Shown: positions 34,647 to 42,357 of the stretch, in pieces
How the letters are laid out: each line of letters begins with the position of its first letter
Numbering within the stretch: the first letter of the stretch is position 1
Source of the DNA: Flammeovirgaceae bacterium UBA7330
Lineage (GTDB): Bacteria; Bacteroidota; Bacteroidia; Cytophagales; Cyclobacteriaceae
DNA length: 64,000 bases
Assembly: GCA_002471275.1 (NCBI GenBank)
Contig: DKPQ01000009.1
Location: 62,001 to 126,000, forward strand
Direction of reading: 5' to 3'
Position numbers and translations under genes: made by a program
Notes under the pieces: generated by a model
What the model was told of the DNA's origin: nothing
What the model saw: the letters and a program-made list of their open reading frames with translations, nothing else
Databases searched by the model: none

Positions 34647-35384
34647 TTAAAGTCCCCATACACTGTTACTGATCATTGCCTCATACCTGCCTTCATCACG
34701 ATTGTCGAGCGCTGGAAAGAAATCCAGACCTGTCAACGTTTCAATGGTATTTACCGGAACAACAAAGTCTTTAAAGTCAGCTGATGCCGGCACCACATGA
34801 GGAAAGAGAAAACCGACCATTGATGGTTTCCCATCCTCTTTGAAGGTTAACAGAACCTTATAGAAGTATCCTGGTATGGTCATTTCATTGTTTCCGATCT
34901 TACCGAGATTGTTGACGAAAATGGGTCCGGTAGTCACATAGACTGTTCCCAGGGCAATAGCCTTCTGTCTTACCCAGCTTTCCAGCTTTACCCATACCTC
35001 CCGGTTAAAGTAAGGGAGTTGGGGACTCATATTTGAAAAAAGGAATGACTCCTCGTTTGCTTCTGCTGATGCATTGTTATCAGCTGCCGGGGAAAGGTGG
35101 CCCCGGTCAAATCCAGTAGATGAATAATCTCCATCAACTGCGCTTCCAGTACTGACATTGGTATCTCTGGCAAAGCAATCACATCGATCCCGGTCCATTT
35201 CGGCTTCGGCTTTGGTCAGCTCATAGGCGACCTAGTCGGCCTGTTCATGTTCTTCATTATAAGAAAGTGTAAACTGAGAGTAGGTAATGACCTGGTGATT
35301 TCCAACTGGAGCTGGCAGGTAATCAATGTTTTGTGCCAGTACTCCAAACGGGAGAATAACAGATAGCAGAAACAGATTTTTCAT
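34647..35384 (-). pseudogene. DNA/RNA non-specific endonuclease (NUC1) with in-frame TAG
   Basis: From the ATG at 35384 a signal peptide (MKNLFLLSVILPFGVLAQ) leads to a frame that stops at TAG 35234-35232, then continues in the same frame to 34647. Joined, it encodes about 245 residues with the DRGH nuclease motif (FDRGHLSPAAD) and the downstream Asn (NMSPQ) that binds Mg. The residue at the stop fits Trp (HEQAD-x-VAYELT), so a single TGG to TAG change explains it. The rest is intact, implying a recent lesion, a sequencing error, or readthrough. Such nucleases are secreted and degrade DNA or RNA. Confidence 0.85.
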
Positions 35385-35800
35385 AGGTAGGTGGTTCTTT
35401 GTTGTGAATAACTGTATATAAAAATAGGAAAATATTCTTTCACTCAAAACTGTTTGGGTTCAGACACCAAAGGAAACTCCGGGAGGCTTAACCTTTTCGG
35501 ATTTCATGACCTTCCTTAATTGCACCACCAAGGTTCATGAGAATTAGCAATAGGCTGAAAAGCTTATTGCCTTGGGGGAATAAACAGTATTCGAGTGAAG
35601 GGAGATTTGGGCAATTGCACCAAATCGATCTGAATGAGAAGTCTGTTTGTTGGATGGTGAACCTGTGCAATGAAGGGCAATGAAACCCTGTGGTTTACTC
35701 CGGAAAGGTTAAAGAAGGGTAGGGGTTTCAATCAGAAAACAGGCCGAAAAAGCGGGCTGGAAAATAGTTGAGTCGAAAATTTTTTTTAGTATTTATATTC
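35385..35800. other. Intergenic stretch without convincing genes
   Basis: About 415 bases between the nuclease pseudogene and a 45-codon ORF. Short open frames here have unlikely compositions. G+C is higher around 35560-35760 than in flanking DNA, and no strong repeat was seen; it may be a remnant of a deleted gene. Confidence 0.3.
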
Positions 35801-35938
35801 ATGAAAACAGATTCAATTAAAAATATTCATGATTTAGTAGCTAAATACCTGGATAAGAAAATTACGTTCAAAGATTTACAGTATGGGATAAAATTACAAT
35901 GGTTGATTGATAGTAAAGCCGAAAAGAAAATTGAATAA
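35801..35938 (+). CDS. 45-residue small protein
   Basis: ATG at 35801 to TAA at 35936-35938. The product is helical and Lys/Asp-rich (NIHDLVAKYLDKKITFKDLQ, then LIDSKAEKKIE). It converges on the sigma-like gene with only four bases between stops. TTTAGTATTTATATTC just upstream could hold a promoter. Function unknown. Confidence 0.4.
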   Translation: MKTDSIKNIHDLVAKYLDKKITFKDLQYGIKLQWLIDSKAEKKIE

Positions 35939-35942
35939 GCAA

Positions 35943-36620
35943 TCATTCAAAAACTGGTTCAAGGTTGGTGTTCATTAAATCCTGTTCCTCGAAATATTCA
36001 AGAATGGCTTTTTTGGCTGTGTGAATGTTTTGGCTGACGGAATGCTTGGATACCTGATGCATTTCTGCGATGTCGTTAATGCTCTTCCCATCAAAATGAT
36101 ACATCAAAAAATAGGTAATGGATAGAGGGGTTTTAATTTTCCCGGGACCATTCTTTAACAGTCGGTGCAATGTAGCCGTAGAGATTTGATGTTCTTTGCA
36201 ATACGCCCGCATAGTGCCTTTTCGTTTGGGGTAATTGCTGATGATTTCCTTTTGCTTTTGATAGGGTAGTAAGCTGTCCTTTCTTCCATTCGGTTTGATC
36301 TTGATATAGAGAATGGATTCAATCTGTTCTCTGGATCTCTGGTCAAATGCTTTCTCATTTGATTGAACCTGATAGTCAGAAAATGAGTCGGTGTAGATGG
36401 GCTTCTTTTTTCTGATGGCATTGGAATTGAGTCCTTTGAGAATATTGTAGACCGTTGACTTATGCTGAAGAATGGAATGATATTTTTCAGGATTGTTGAG
36501 TACCTGGTAACAAAAATCCTGAATTAAGTCCTCCTGCTCAAAAGGATTTGGGTTGATGGAATGAACCACTTTATAGGCATATTCTAACGCCTTTTGAAAA
36601 ATGTTCTTTTCTAGTTCCAT
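35943..36620 (-). CDS. Sigma-70-like factor
   Basis: 225 residues from the ATG at 36620; an upstream extension would run into the ssb terminator. An N-terminal region-2-like helix set includes PFEQEDLIQDFCYQVLNNPEKY (about 25-46). The C-terminus has a region-4 type HTH (DGKSINDIAEMHQVSKHSVSQNIHTAKKAIL). A second HTH-like stretch in the middle (MRAYCKEHQISTATLHRLLKNG) is unusual. It may be a plasmid-borne alternative sigma or transcription regulator. It lies directly downstream of ssb, behind a terminator. Confidence 0.65.
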   Translation of the reverse strand: MELEKNIFQKALEYAYKVVHSINPNPFEQEDLIQDFCYQVLNNPEKYHSILQHKSTVYNILKGLNSNAIRKKKPIYTDSFSDYQVQSNEKAFDQRSREQIESILYIKIKPNGRKDSLLPYQKQKEIISNYPKRKGTMRAYCKEHQISTATLHRLLKNGPGKIKTPLSITYFLMYHFDGKSINDIAEMHQVSKHSVSQNIHTAKKAILEYFEEQDLMNTNLEPVFE

Positions 36621-36650
36621 TTTATGTAATAATAATACTTTGAGCACAAA

Positions 36651-36672
36651 AAAAGCCTCCGAAGAGGCTTTT
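36651..36672 (-). terminator. Terminator of ssb with TTCG tetraloop
   Basis: AAAAGCCTC (36651-36659) and GAGGCTTTT (36664-36672) form a 9-bp stem around a four-base loop that reads TTCG on the minus strand, followed by T residues. It ends the ssb transcript. Confidence 0.85.
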
Positions 36673-36690
36673 AATGGTGTTTCAGAACAT

Positions 36691-37029
36691 TTAGTCTTGC
36701 TTTTTGTCAAGACTAAGAAATTCACTCATTTGAATTTCTGTGATGTAGCGAGTTTCACCGTCTTTTTCATAACTTCTGTTGATGAGCTTGCCGGTTACAG
36801 CCACGAAGGATCCTTTTGATAGGATCTTTTCAACGTTTTCGGCCTGCTTTCCCCAGACAGCTACGTTGTGCCATTGGGTATCTGTTACCTTTTCACCTTT
36901 GTTATTGGTGAAAGTTTCATTGGTAGCAACTGTAAATGTTGCGAGCTTTTTACCGCTGTCAAAGGTTCTTACTTCTGGATCGTTTCCAAGATTTCCGATG
37001 ATCGATGCGCTGTTCTTTAAAGTGTTCAT
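36691..37029 (-). CDS. ssb: Single-stranded DNA-binding protein (copy 1)
   Basis: 112 residues, an OB-fold SSB with IIGNLGNDPEVRTFDSGKKL, WHNVAVWGKQAENVEKIL and GSFVAVTGKLINRSY. It lacks the long acidic-tipped tail of chromosomal SSB but ends in an acidic SLDKKQD. It is shorter than the usual 140-180 residues, as is common for plasmid copies. It protects ssDNA during plasmid replication or transfer. A second, more diverged OB protein is encoded at 57981-58370 near the relaxases. Confidence 0.92.
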   Translation of the reverse strand: MNTLKNSASIIGNLGNDPEVRTFDSGKKLATFTVATNETFTNNKGEKVTDTQWHNVAVWGKQAENVEKILSKGSFVAVTGKLINRSYEKDGETRYITEIQMSEFLSLDKKQD

Positions 37030-37442
37030 AATTGTAATTTCTAAGTAAAAAATAATTTTTTGTTGATGCGGTTTGAATACTGGATTTGATAAAGTAGATA
37101 TTGAGTTGTTGTTGTTTGAAGGAAGGATGAGTGTAAAAAATCGTCTGCAGGACTACTTTTTTTTCAAACAATGCAACGTATATCGAGAAGCCAGTAAAAT
37201 TGCATTCGAGAAAAAATTATGCTTGAAAATTGCATGAACACGTGAAGATGCGCATCAGCAGAAATCGCAGGTCCTGAAGGTCAGCTATTAGAGGGAAATA
37301 GCTCATTTACTTCAACTAATGAATGCCCTCCCGGTACAGATCAATGGCAGCAGCTGTTTGGGATAGTCGAGGAAACTGTCTATTTGAGACATGGTTTACC
37401 TGTATATCAGGTGGTGGTCACCTTAAGGTCATTTGCAATGAG
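37030..37442. other. Intergenic region with a decayed HTH-like fragment
   Basis: About 410 bases between ssb and the ImmA/IrrE gene. On the plus strand an ATG at 37127, with GGAAGG upstream, opens 36 codons to TGA at 37235-37237 (MSVKNRLQDYFFFKQCNVYR start). It resembles the first residues of Bacteroidota XRE-type HTH proteins, then loses the pattern, so it may be a broken regulator. The remainder shows no gene; the ssb promoter must lie near 37030-37100. Confidence 0.35.
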
Positions 37443-38003
37443 TCAATACCTGAATTGTTTATTGATCCCGGTAAGTTGTATTCTCATTTTCACTAACTCC
37501 GGGCTTATATTATAATAATCAGCAATTTGTGAATTAGACATGCTTTTACTTTTACACCATTGTAAGGCTTTTCGGGGTAAAAGCATATTATAACCAAGCC
37601 AATTAGCTTCTTCTTCAAAGATGATATTATAGTGCCTTAAAGGAATTGGTAGGTCGGAAATCATATTCATCGAAGGAAAAGGGTGCTTACATATTATGTG
37701 GGCAATTTCATGCATTATATTGCTTTGTTGTCTTGTTGGTGCATGTTTCCCATTGTGAATTATAATCGGATTTGCCGGATTAATAGTTAATGCAGACCAA
37801 CCGGAACCTTCTTGGGTTAAGTCTAAACAACTTTTATCATCCAATCCAAATTCTTCAGGAGTTACAACAGTAATTTTCAGATATGTTGCTAGATTGAATG
37901 CATCAAGAGGGAAATAATGTTTTAATCCCATTTCCTCACGAAGAGACAATGCTTTCTTCTCTGAATCTGATTTAAACCCTCTCTTAAGATTGTTAAAACT
38001 CAA
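37443..38003 (-). CDS. ImmA/IrrE (COG2856) metallopeptidase, CapP-like
   Basis: 186 residues with the zinc motif HEIAH at 98-102 and a downstream Glu-rich segment (FEEEANWLG) supplying the third ligand. Its start overlaps the stop of the XRE gene by four bases (ATGA-type coupling). In phage ImmA/ImmR and CBASS CapP/CapH pairs, this enzyme cleaves the partner repressor when DNA damage or ssDNA is sensed, releasing the operon. The divergent ubiquitin-like operon 460 bases away would be the controlled target; this is inferred from architecture. Confidence 0.88.
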   Translation of the reverse strand: MSFNNLKRGFKSDSEKKALSLREEMGLKHYFPLDAFNLATYLKITVVTPEEFGLDDKSCLDLTQEGSGWSALTINPANPIIIHNGKHAPTRQQSNIMHEIAHIICKHPFPSMNMISDLPIPLRHYNIIFEEEANWLGYNMLLPRKALQWCKSKSMSNSQIADYYNISPELVKMRIQLTGINKQFRY

Positions 38004-38326
38004 CCAGTATTTGACTTGATTTCAGCTAAGTTAATAAGTTTTATCAAAGCGTTAACTGTGTTAGGTGGAAGTTCCTTTTCCGCACGTAAATGTGCATTAA
38101 CCTGAACTGCTTTTTGAGAGGTATTGTTGAAAAAAGTATCTGCTGAAACCTGCAGCCAATCGCATAATTTCATAAATGTATCCACATCTGGTACCTTGCC
38201 TTGCTCAATCCGAGAAAGCGTAGAAGCACTGATTTCGCCAATTTCTTTGGCAGTATCACGTAGCCCCTTTGCTCCTCTTCTGGTTTTTACCATATCAGAA
38301 AGAAGAGAAATATTTAATGCACTCAT
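38000..38326 (-). CDS. XRE-family repressor, CapH-like
   Basis: 108 residues with a clear XRE HTH at about 8-65 (MVKTRRGAKGLRDTAKEIG, then STLSRIEQGKVPDVDTFMKLCDWLQV). The C-terminal 40 residues are helical and contain the probable protease-sensitive linker. It is divergent from the ubiquitin-like operon and immediately followed by its metallopeptidase partner. Three palindromes lie between the divergent starts. It is the probable repressor of both directions, released by proteolysis. Confidence 0.88.
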   Translation of the reverse strand: MSALNISLLSDMVKTRRGAKGLRDTAKEIGEISASTLSRIEQGKVPDVDTFMKLCDWLQVSADTFFNNTSQKAVQVNAHLRAEKELPPNTVNALIKLINLAEIKSNTG

Positions 38327-38368
38327 AAAATTTCGTGAAAAGTTTTGATCCTATTTGCTTAAGAGAAT

Positions 38369-38417
38369 AAACATAATTATGTTTGTCTTACTAGTAGGAC
38401 GACCTGTTGCACTAGTG
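38369..38417. promoter_or_regulatory. Palindrome cluster, candidate operators of the XRE repressor
   Basis: Three palindromes lie in the 137-base divergent intergenic region. AAACATAATTATGTTT (38369-38384) is a perfect 16-bp palindrome. GTCTTACTAGTAGGAC (38385-38400) is palindromic at 14 of 16 positions. CACTAGTG (38410-38417) is perfect. The last two share the ACTAGT core with centres 21 bp apart, two helical turns, as for two repressor dimers on one DNA face. Binding by the XRE protein is inferred. Confidence 0.65.
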
Positions 38418-38463
38418 AGATTTACATCAAAAACTTTATATCAAACACTAAAATAATTACAAA

Positions 38464-38736
38464 ATGCAAGAAAACAAGCTAAACATCAAAGTTCTGATCG
38501 AGAATGATCAACTCTTTGAGGGTGAATTTGTTGTAAAACAACCGGTTCAAGTTATAGTTAATCGGGCCGTTGCCCATCTCAAAATACAACCAGACGGAAG
38601 AGAATTAAGAAGGGAAGATGGAACACCCATAACAAATCTTTCAGCAAAAATCGAAGAGGTTGGGATTTACAATAATGAGACACTACGGTTCTTTGAAAAG
38701 TCAGATAAACCAGATAGAGATAAAAGATTTGCTTAA
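38464..38736 (+). CDS. Ubiquitin-like protein (DUF2604-type beta-grasp)
   Basis: 90 residues. Strand-helix-strand order fits a beta-grasp fold: NIKVLIENDQLFEGEFVVK, a helix at about 30-40 (VNRAVAHLK), then LRREDGTPI, the family-typical LSAKIEEVGIYNNETLRFF. It resembles DUF2604-like proteins of bacterial ubiquitin-like operons. The tail after the last strand (about 79-90, ending DKRFA) has no Gly-Gly, so maturation or a non-glycine C-terminus would be needed. Its stop overlaps the E2-E1 start (TAATG). It is the presumed conjugated modifier of this operon. Confidence 0.85.
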   Translation: MQENKLNIKVLIENDQLFEGEFVVKQPVQVIVNRAVAHLKIQPDGRELRREDGTPITNLSAKIEEVGIYNNETLRFFEKSDKPDRDKRFA

Positions 38737-40397
38737 TGAACACCTATAGATGGCAGGAGGATAAATCACTCAAGAACCTGTATGATACTGAAATAGGTAT
38801 CTTACGCAATGGATTAAATGGTGATTTTAACTTAATTGAAATTTATGATACGGATAAGACTGGTGGTATTGTTACAGCAATAGGCCAGTTAAAATATGGT
38901 GACAAAACACACTATGTAAATATTGTATTTCCTACAAAATATCCTTATTCTCCTCCAAAAGTGATTCCGGTTAATATTTCAGAGGTCAATGGTCAAAGAC
39001 AATTAGTTGAAAAACTTTTTGGAAAGGGGAACCAATACATAGATGGAGAAATGTGTCTTATAGAACGAGAAGAATGGAATCCAGAAATCCATAATATTGG
39101 ATGGTCTCTTCGTAAGGCTCAAAAATGGTTAGCCAGAGCTAATAGCAAGGAGGGCTTTCCAAAAGATGAAATTGTTGAGGAAATACCCCTTCACTTTCCG
39201 CATCAAGGTCAGGTCCTAATCCCTAAGGAGTTTTCTCCAGATCCAAATCTAAATAAAGGTCAATTTACCTTAACTCAGTTCAAACCTAATCATTATTTAC
39301 TGGAGAAGAATATCCTGACAAGTAATGTGTTTAAACTGAATTTACCGGATGAAATATATAGGTGGTATAAGTTCCCTGAGGAAATTAAGTTTTCAAACTT
39401 AATGCCAACATATAGTATCAACCATATTGCTAAAGCTTTGATGTCGTATTTTGGGGAAGATATATTGATATCAAATACCACGTTACAGATCGCATTCTAT
39501 CTTCCAGGGGATACTATGAAATGGCATTTTTTCAAGATTCAAGGTAGTAATCTTGGCATATCGATGAATTATTTGATATCTCACGTGATCGAAAATGAAA
39601 TCTACCTGAGAACAAAAGACATATTTGATGATTCGATATTAAGAAGTAAACGAGTTACAATAATCGGTCTGGGTGCAATAGGTAGCGAAGTATGTCTGTC
39701 TCTGGCAAAAAATGGGGTTGGGGTTTTCCATCTTTTTGATAAGGACACATTTGAAATTGGAAATTCTGTAAGGCATGCTGCTAACCTATTTTATATAGGT
39801 GAAAAAAAAAGTAACGTATCAAAACAATTGATAAATAAGGTAAATCCAAACTTAATTGTGAACGATTACCACATGGATGTTTTACAGGATAATGGGTTGC
39901 TTGAACAGAGTTTATCCAACAGTGACTTGTGTATTGTTTTAACAGGTGAAGATTCAGTTGATTATATGATTAACGACCTGTATATAAAAAATTATGATAT
40001 CCCCTTTGTTTTTGCCGGTGTGTCCATCGGGGGCTTTAGCGGATCAATCCAGGTTATTACCAAAGATTCAGCTTGCTTACGCTGTTTGGGCCTTCATGGA
40101 TTAGATACGCTACCTAAACCAAAAACTAAGAATAAACTCAATAAGCTACCCCCTGAATATGGAAATTGTTCGGGTCCTGCTTTACCAGGCTCTGAAATTG
40201 ATATAAAGGAGATTTCAATCCAAGTAAGTAGGTTGTGCCTGCAACTTCTATTAGGGGATAATGGTAATTACTCAGAAAAAGTAAAAACGTTATACAAGTG
40301 GCATGGTCCTTTTGGATCTGATGAACACCCACCATTTCATTGGGAAATACAAAGTGTAAACAAGCACAAGGATTGTATGACATGTGGCACAAAATAG
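38736..40397 (+). CDS. E2-E1 fusion: ubiquitin-conjugating plus ThiF-type activating enzyme
   Basis: 553 residues. The N-terminal 140 form a UBC-like E2: FPTKYPYSPPKV, then the catalytic Cys107 in YIDGEMCLIEREEWNP. A linker region follows to about 300. The C-terminal E1/ThiF domain has the nucleotide loop GLGAIGSE (311-318), FDKDTFEIGNSVRH (Asp335/Asp337, Arg346) and the E1 catalytic Cys478 in YGNCSGPALPG. CxxC pairs at 447/450 and near 548/551 probably hold zinc. The layout equals CBASS Cap2 (E2-E1) but with a ubiquitin-like partner instead of a CD-NTase. It should adenylate the modifier and pass it to targets. Confidence 0.92.
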   Translation: MNTYRWQEDKSLKNLYDTEIGILRNGLNGDFNLIEIYDTDKTGGIVTAIGQLKYGDKTHYVNIVFPTKYPYSPPKVIPVNISEVNGQRQLVEKLFGKGNQYIDGEMCLIEREEWNPEIHNIGWSLRKAQKWLARANSKEGFPKDEIVEEIPLHFPHQGQVLIPKEFSPDPNLNKGQFTLTQFKPNHYLLEKNILTSNVFKLNLPDEIYRWYKFPEEIKFSNLMPTYSINHIAKALMSYFGEDILISNTTLQIAFYLPGDTMKWHFFKIQGSNLGISMNYLISHVIENEIYLRTKDIFDDSILRSKRVTIIGLGAIGSEVCLSLAKNGVGVFHLFDKDTFEIGNSVRHAANLFYIGEKKSNVSKQLINKVNPNLIVNDYHMDVLQDNGLLEQSLSNSDLCIVLTGEDSVDYMINDLYIKNYDIPFVFAGVSIGGFSGSIQVITKDSACLRCLGLHGLDTLPKPKTKNKLNKLPPEYGNCSGPALPGSEIDIKEISIQVSRLCLQLLLGDNGNYSEKVKTLYKWHGPFGSDEHPPFHWEIQSVNKHKDCMTCGTK

Positions 40398-40400
40398 GAA

Positions 40401-40862
40401 ATGAGTAAAATCCAAATAAAAAAAGAATGTGTTGAGTTTATTTCAGCTGATATCAAAAAATTTTCAGATGTTGAAACAGGAGGTGTTCTTTTTGGTGATG
40501 TAATTGATGGAAGTCCGTATATCCAGAAAGCTATTGATGGTGGGAAAAAGGCGATAAGAGAACGATATCAATTCCACGCTGATAAAGATTATATCGACAT
40601 GAACATTGATATGATTCACGCTAACACTGAACTTAGGTATATTGGTGAATGGCATACACACCCACAAATCGAACCACAACCAAGCGATCAAGACTTGATT
40701 TCACTTGAAGAAATCGCTGAGTCCGCTGAGAGATATTCGATATTACTTATTGTGGGATTTATTGATTATAAGATTACTAATTTTATAGACCAATCAATAT
40801 GCATCGTGAAATTCCCCAATCGTGATGACTTTTATAAAATTGAATTGAATATAATAGATTAG
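40401..40862 (+). CDS. JAB/JAMM-family deconjugating peptidase
   Basis: 153 residues with a complete JAMM zinc site: Glu25 (VETGGVLFG), His85 and His87 (GEWHTHP), Ser95 and Asp98 (HxHx7SxxD). It starts three bases after the E2-E1 stop. Cap3 in CBASS and BilC/BubD-type enzymes in ubiquitin-like systems have this fold; they remove the modifier from targets or trim its precursor. Here the absence of Gly-Gly in the modifier makes precursor trimming a real possibility. It completes the three-gene set. Confidence 0.93.
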   Translation: MSKIQIKKECVEFISADIKKFSDVETGGVLFGDVIDGSPYIQKAIDGGKKAIRERYQFHADKDYIDMNIDMIHANTELRYIGEWHTHPQIEPQPSDQDLISLEEIAESAERYSILLIVGFIDYKITNFIDQSICIVKFPNRDDFYKIELNIID

Positions 40863-40940
40863 TACCCTCTGGCTATTCAAATATATTTTTACCCGACTGC
40901 CATTATATCTAAAGTTATTAGTTCTGCGTTATCCAAAGTA

Positions 40941-41426
40941 GTGATACGGTTTTCAATTATATGGATCAGCGCCCTTCTTATCACTGGTTGTCAGCATGAT
41001 GACAGGGATTGTTATCAGAATCTTGAACCCAAACGAAATGATGACCTCGTCACTATTAAGCAGGGAATTTGGGGAGACATCTGGTATTGGGAGGGTGATT
41101 TCATGCCAATGTGCCCCTCTGGAACTATATATCCAGTAGAAAGAACCATATATGTATTTGAAGTTGCTAACCGTTTAGATGTTGAAAGAGATGGTTACGG
41201 ACCCTTTTATTCAAAGATACATACTAAACTGATTGATTCTGTCCTTTCCGAGCCAGGGGGATTTTTTCAGATTGAACTGGATACCGGAAGCTATAGCCTT
41301 TTTGTCAAAGAAGTGGGGGTGTATTATGCTAATACGTCAAACTCCATTGGTATTTCAGGAGTTCAGGTCCAAAAGGATCAAGTGTCTGACTTTCTATTCA
41401 ATATTACCCATAGTTCAACCTGGTGA
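40941..41426 (+). CDS. Hypothetical lipoprotein
   Basis: 161 residues from a GTG at 40941. A signal peptide ends in the lipobox LITGC (Cys17). The mature part is beta-rich (YPVERTIYVFEVAN, GGFFQIELDTGSYSLFVKE), recalling a carboxypeptidase-regulatory-like/transthyretin fold. It lies 78 bases after the JAB gene. No membrane component belongs to known ubiquitin-like systems, so it is probably separate cargo. Convergent with 41431-41706. Confidence 0.6.
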   Translation: MIRFSIIWISALLITGCQHDDRDCYQNLEPKRNDDLVTIKQGIWGDIWYWEGDFMPMCPSGTIYPVERTIYVFEVANRLDVERDGYGPFYSKIHTKLIDSVLSEPGGFFQIELDTGSYSLFVKEVGVYYANTSNSIGISGVQVQKDQVSDFLFNITHSSTW

Positions 41427-41430
41427 TAAT

Positions 41431-41706
41431 TTAACAATGGATCGGATATAAGCTTTCAACATAGCTTTTCACCAGTGATTTAAGCTTTCTATTTTCAATC
41501 GCTGAGTAATCAATCTTATGCCCACCATTCTTGTTAAAATAGATACTGAGGATAATTTCATCAATGTCATCGAACTGATCCATCAATAATCTTTTTATAA
41601 CTTCTCCAAAATGTATTGATTGGCGATAATCGAGCTTATAGAATGCTGAATTTAATTTATCACGAATAATCGTATGTGGTTGGTATGGATAAACGGTAAT
41701 GGTCAT
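41431..41706 (-). CDS. Hypothetical protein
   Basis: 91 residues starting at a clean ATG. It is alpha/beta in pattern (TITVYPYQPHTIIRDKL, FGEVIKRLLMDQF, DEIILSIYFNKNGG). No family recognised. It is convergent with the lipoprotein gene; the two stops are four bases apart. Confidence 0.5.
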   Translation of the reverse strand: MTITVYPYQPHTIIRDKLNSAFYKLDYRQSIHFGEVIKRLLMDQFDDIDEIILSIYFNKNGGHKIDYSAIENRKLKSLVKSYVESLYPIHC

Positions 41707-41806
41707 TTATATAAAGTTAGGAATATTTTTGCACCCTTTTTCTAAAACATTTCGGTAATGCCATATAGAATTTATTTAGCAACATTTAAAGAAAAGGAGG
41801 TTAATC

Positions 41807-41938
41807 ATGGGAATCAAACCAGGTCCAAAGAGAATTGCTGAATCAACAGGTAAGCCAGACAGGCGTCAACGAGATAATAAGGACACACCCGGGAACACAC
41901 CGTCACTGAAGCCACATAAGCATAAGAAAGGTGATTGA
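41807..41938 (+). CDS. 43-residue highly charged protein with strong RBS
   Basis: The ATG at 41807 is preceded by AAAAGGAGG, one of the best Shine-Dalgarno sequences in the window, six bases away. The peptide is Lys/Arg/Pro-rich and probably disordered (GIKPGPKRIAESTGKPDRRQ, then PSLKPHKHKKGD). The strong ribosome site argues that it is translated. Function unknown; nucleic-acid binding is plausible. Confidence 0.6.
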   Translation: MGIKPGPKRIAESTGKPDRRQRDNKDTPGNTPSLKPHKHKKGD

Positions 41939-41962
41939 TCATTGAGGATAAAACTATCCTAT

Positions 41963-42160
41963 TTATAAGGATTCTTTTAACTTCAACTGCATTTTCCTGG
42001 CTTTCCTGATCTCTTCCTCGGTAAGGTTCTTCATTCTCTCAAGCCTTTCTACCATTAAGGTCTTGCCATCGTCCCGCTTTTCTTTTTCTGAACGATATCT
42101 CGAATCCACTCCGAATTCTGCATATCCGTCTTCCGTTTCCCCTTCCTTTGAATCATTCAT
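41963..42160 (-). CDS. Small charged protein, downstream of the HigBA operon
   Basis: 65 residues, very charged and helical at the C-terminus (LERMKNLTEEEIRKARKMQLKLKESL). Its start overlaps the stop of the 54-residue ORF at 42153-42317 by eight bases (ATGAATGA), indicating translational coupling. No family recognised. Confidence 0.5.
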   Translation of the reverse strand: MNDSKEGETEDGYAEFGVDSRYRSEKEKRDDGKTLMVERLERMKNLTEEEIRKARKMQLKLKESL

Positions 42161-42317
42161 GTGTACTCGGATTTATTAAACCTGATTGATTTGTTAGTAC
42201 TTTCTTATTAAACCGTTTATATCCTTCTTCCAGCTTATCCCAATACGACGTACCTATTTTTCCGTAATGTCTGTCCTTGAATTCCTCCAGAGTTTCTATA
42301 TGATCTTTCTTTTTCAT
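42153..42317 (-). CDS. 54-residue remnant resembling the start of an XRE antitoxin
   Basis: ATG at 42317 to TGA at 42153. The peptide opens IETLEEFKDRHYGKIGTSYW and continues KLEEGYKRFN, wording typical of the N-terminus of Bacteroidota XRE-family antitoxin proteins of about 100 residues, but it ends before any HTH. It lies 40 bases after higA. It is either a truncated antitoxin or a small independent protein. Confidence 0.5.
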   Translation of the reverse strand: MKKKDHIETLEEFKDRHYGKIGTSYWDKLEEGYKRFNKKVLTNQSGLINPSTHE

Positions 42318-42357
42318 TGCTTGCTTCTCTTTCAGATCTGGAATGGTTCAATAAAAT

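Noticed and set aside
35488..35670. Minus-strand frame of 60 codons
   Set aside because: Cys/Ser/Leu-rich composition, no ribosome site and no sensible neighbour; looks like random open sequence.
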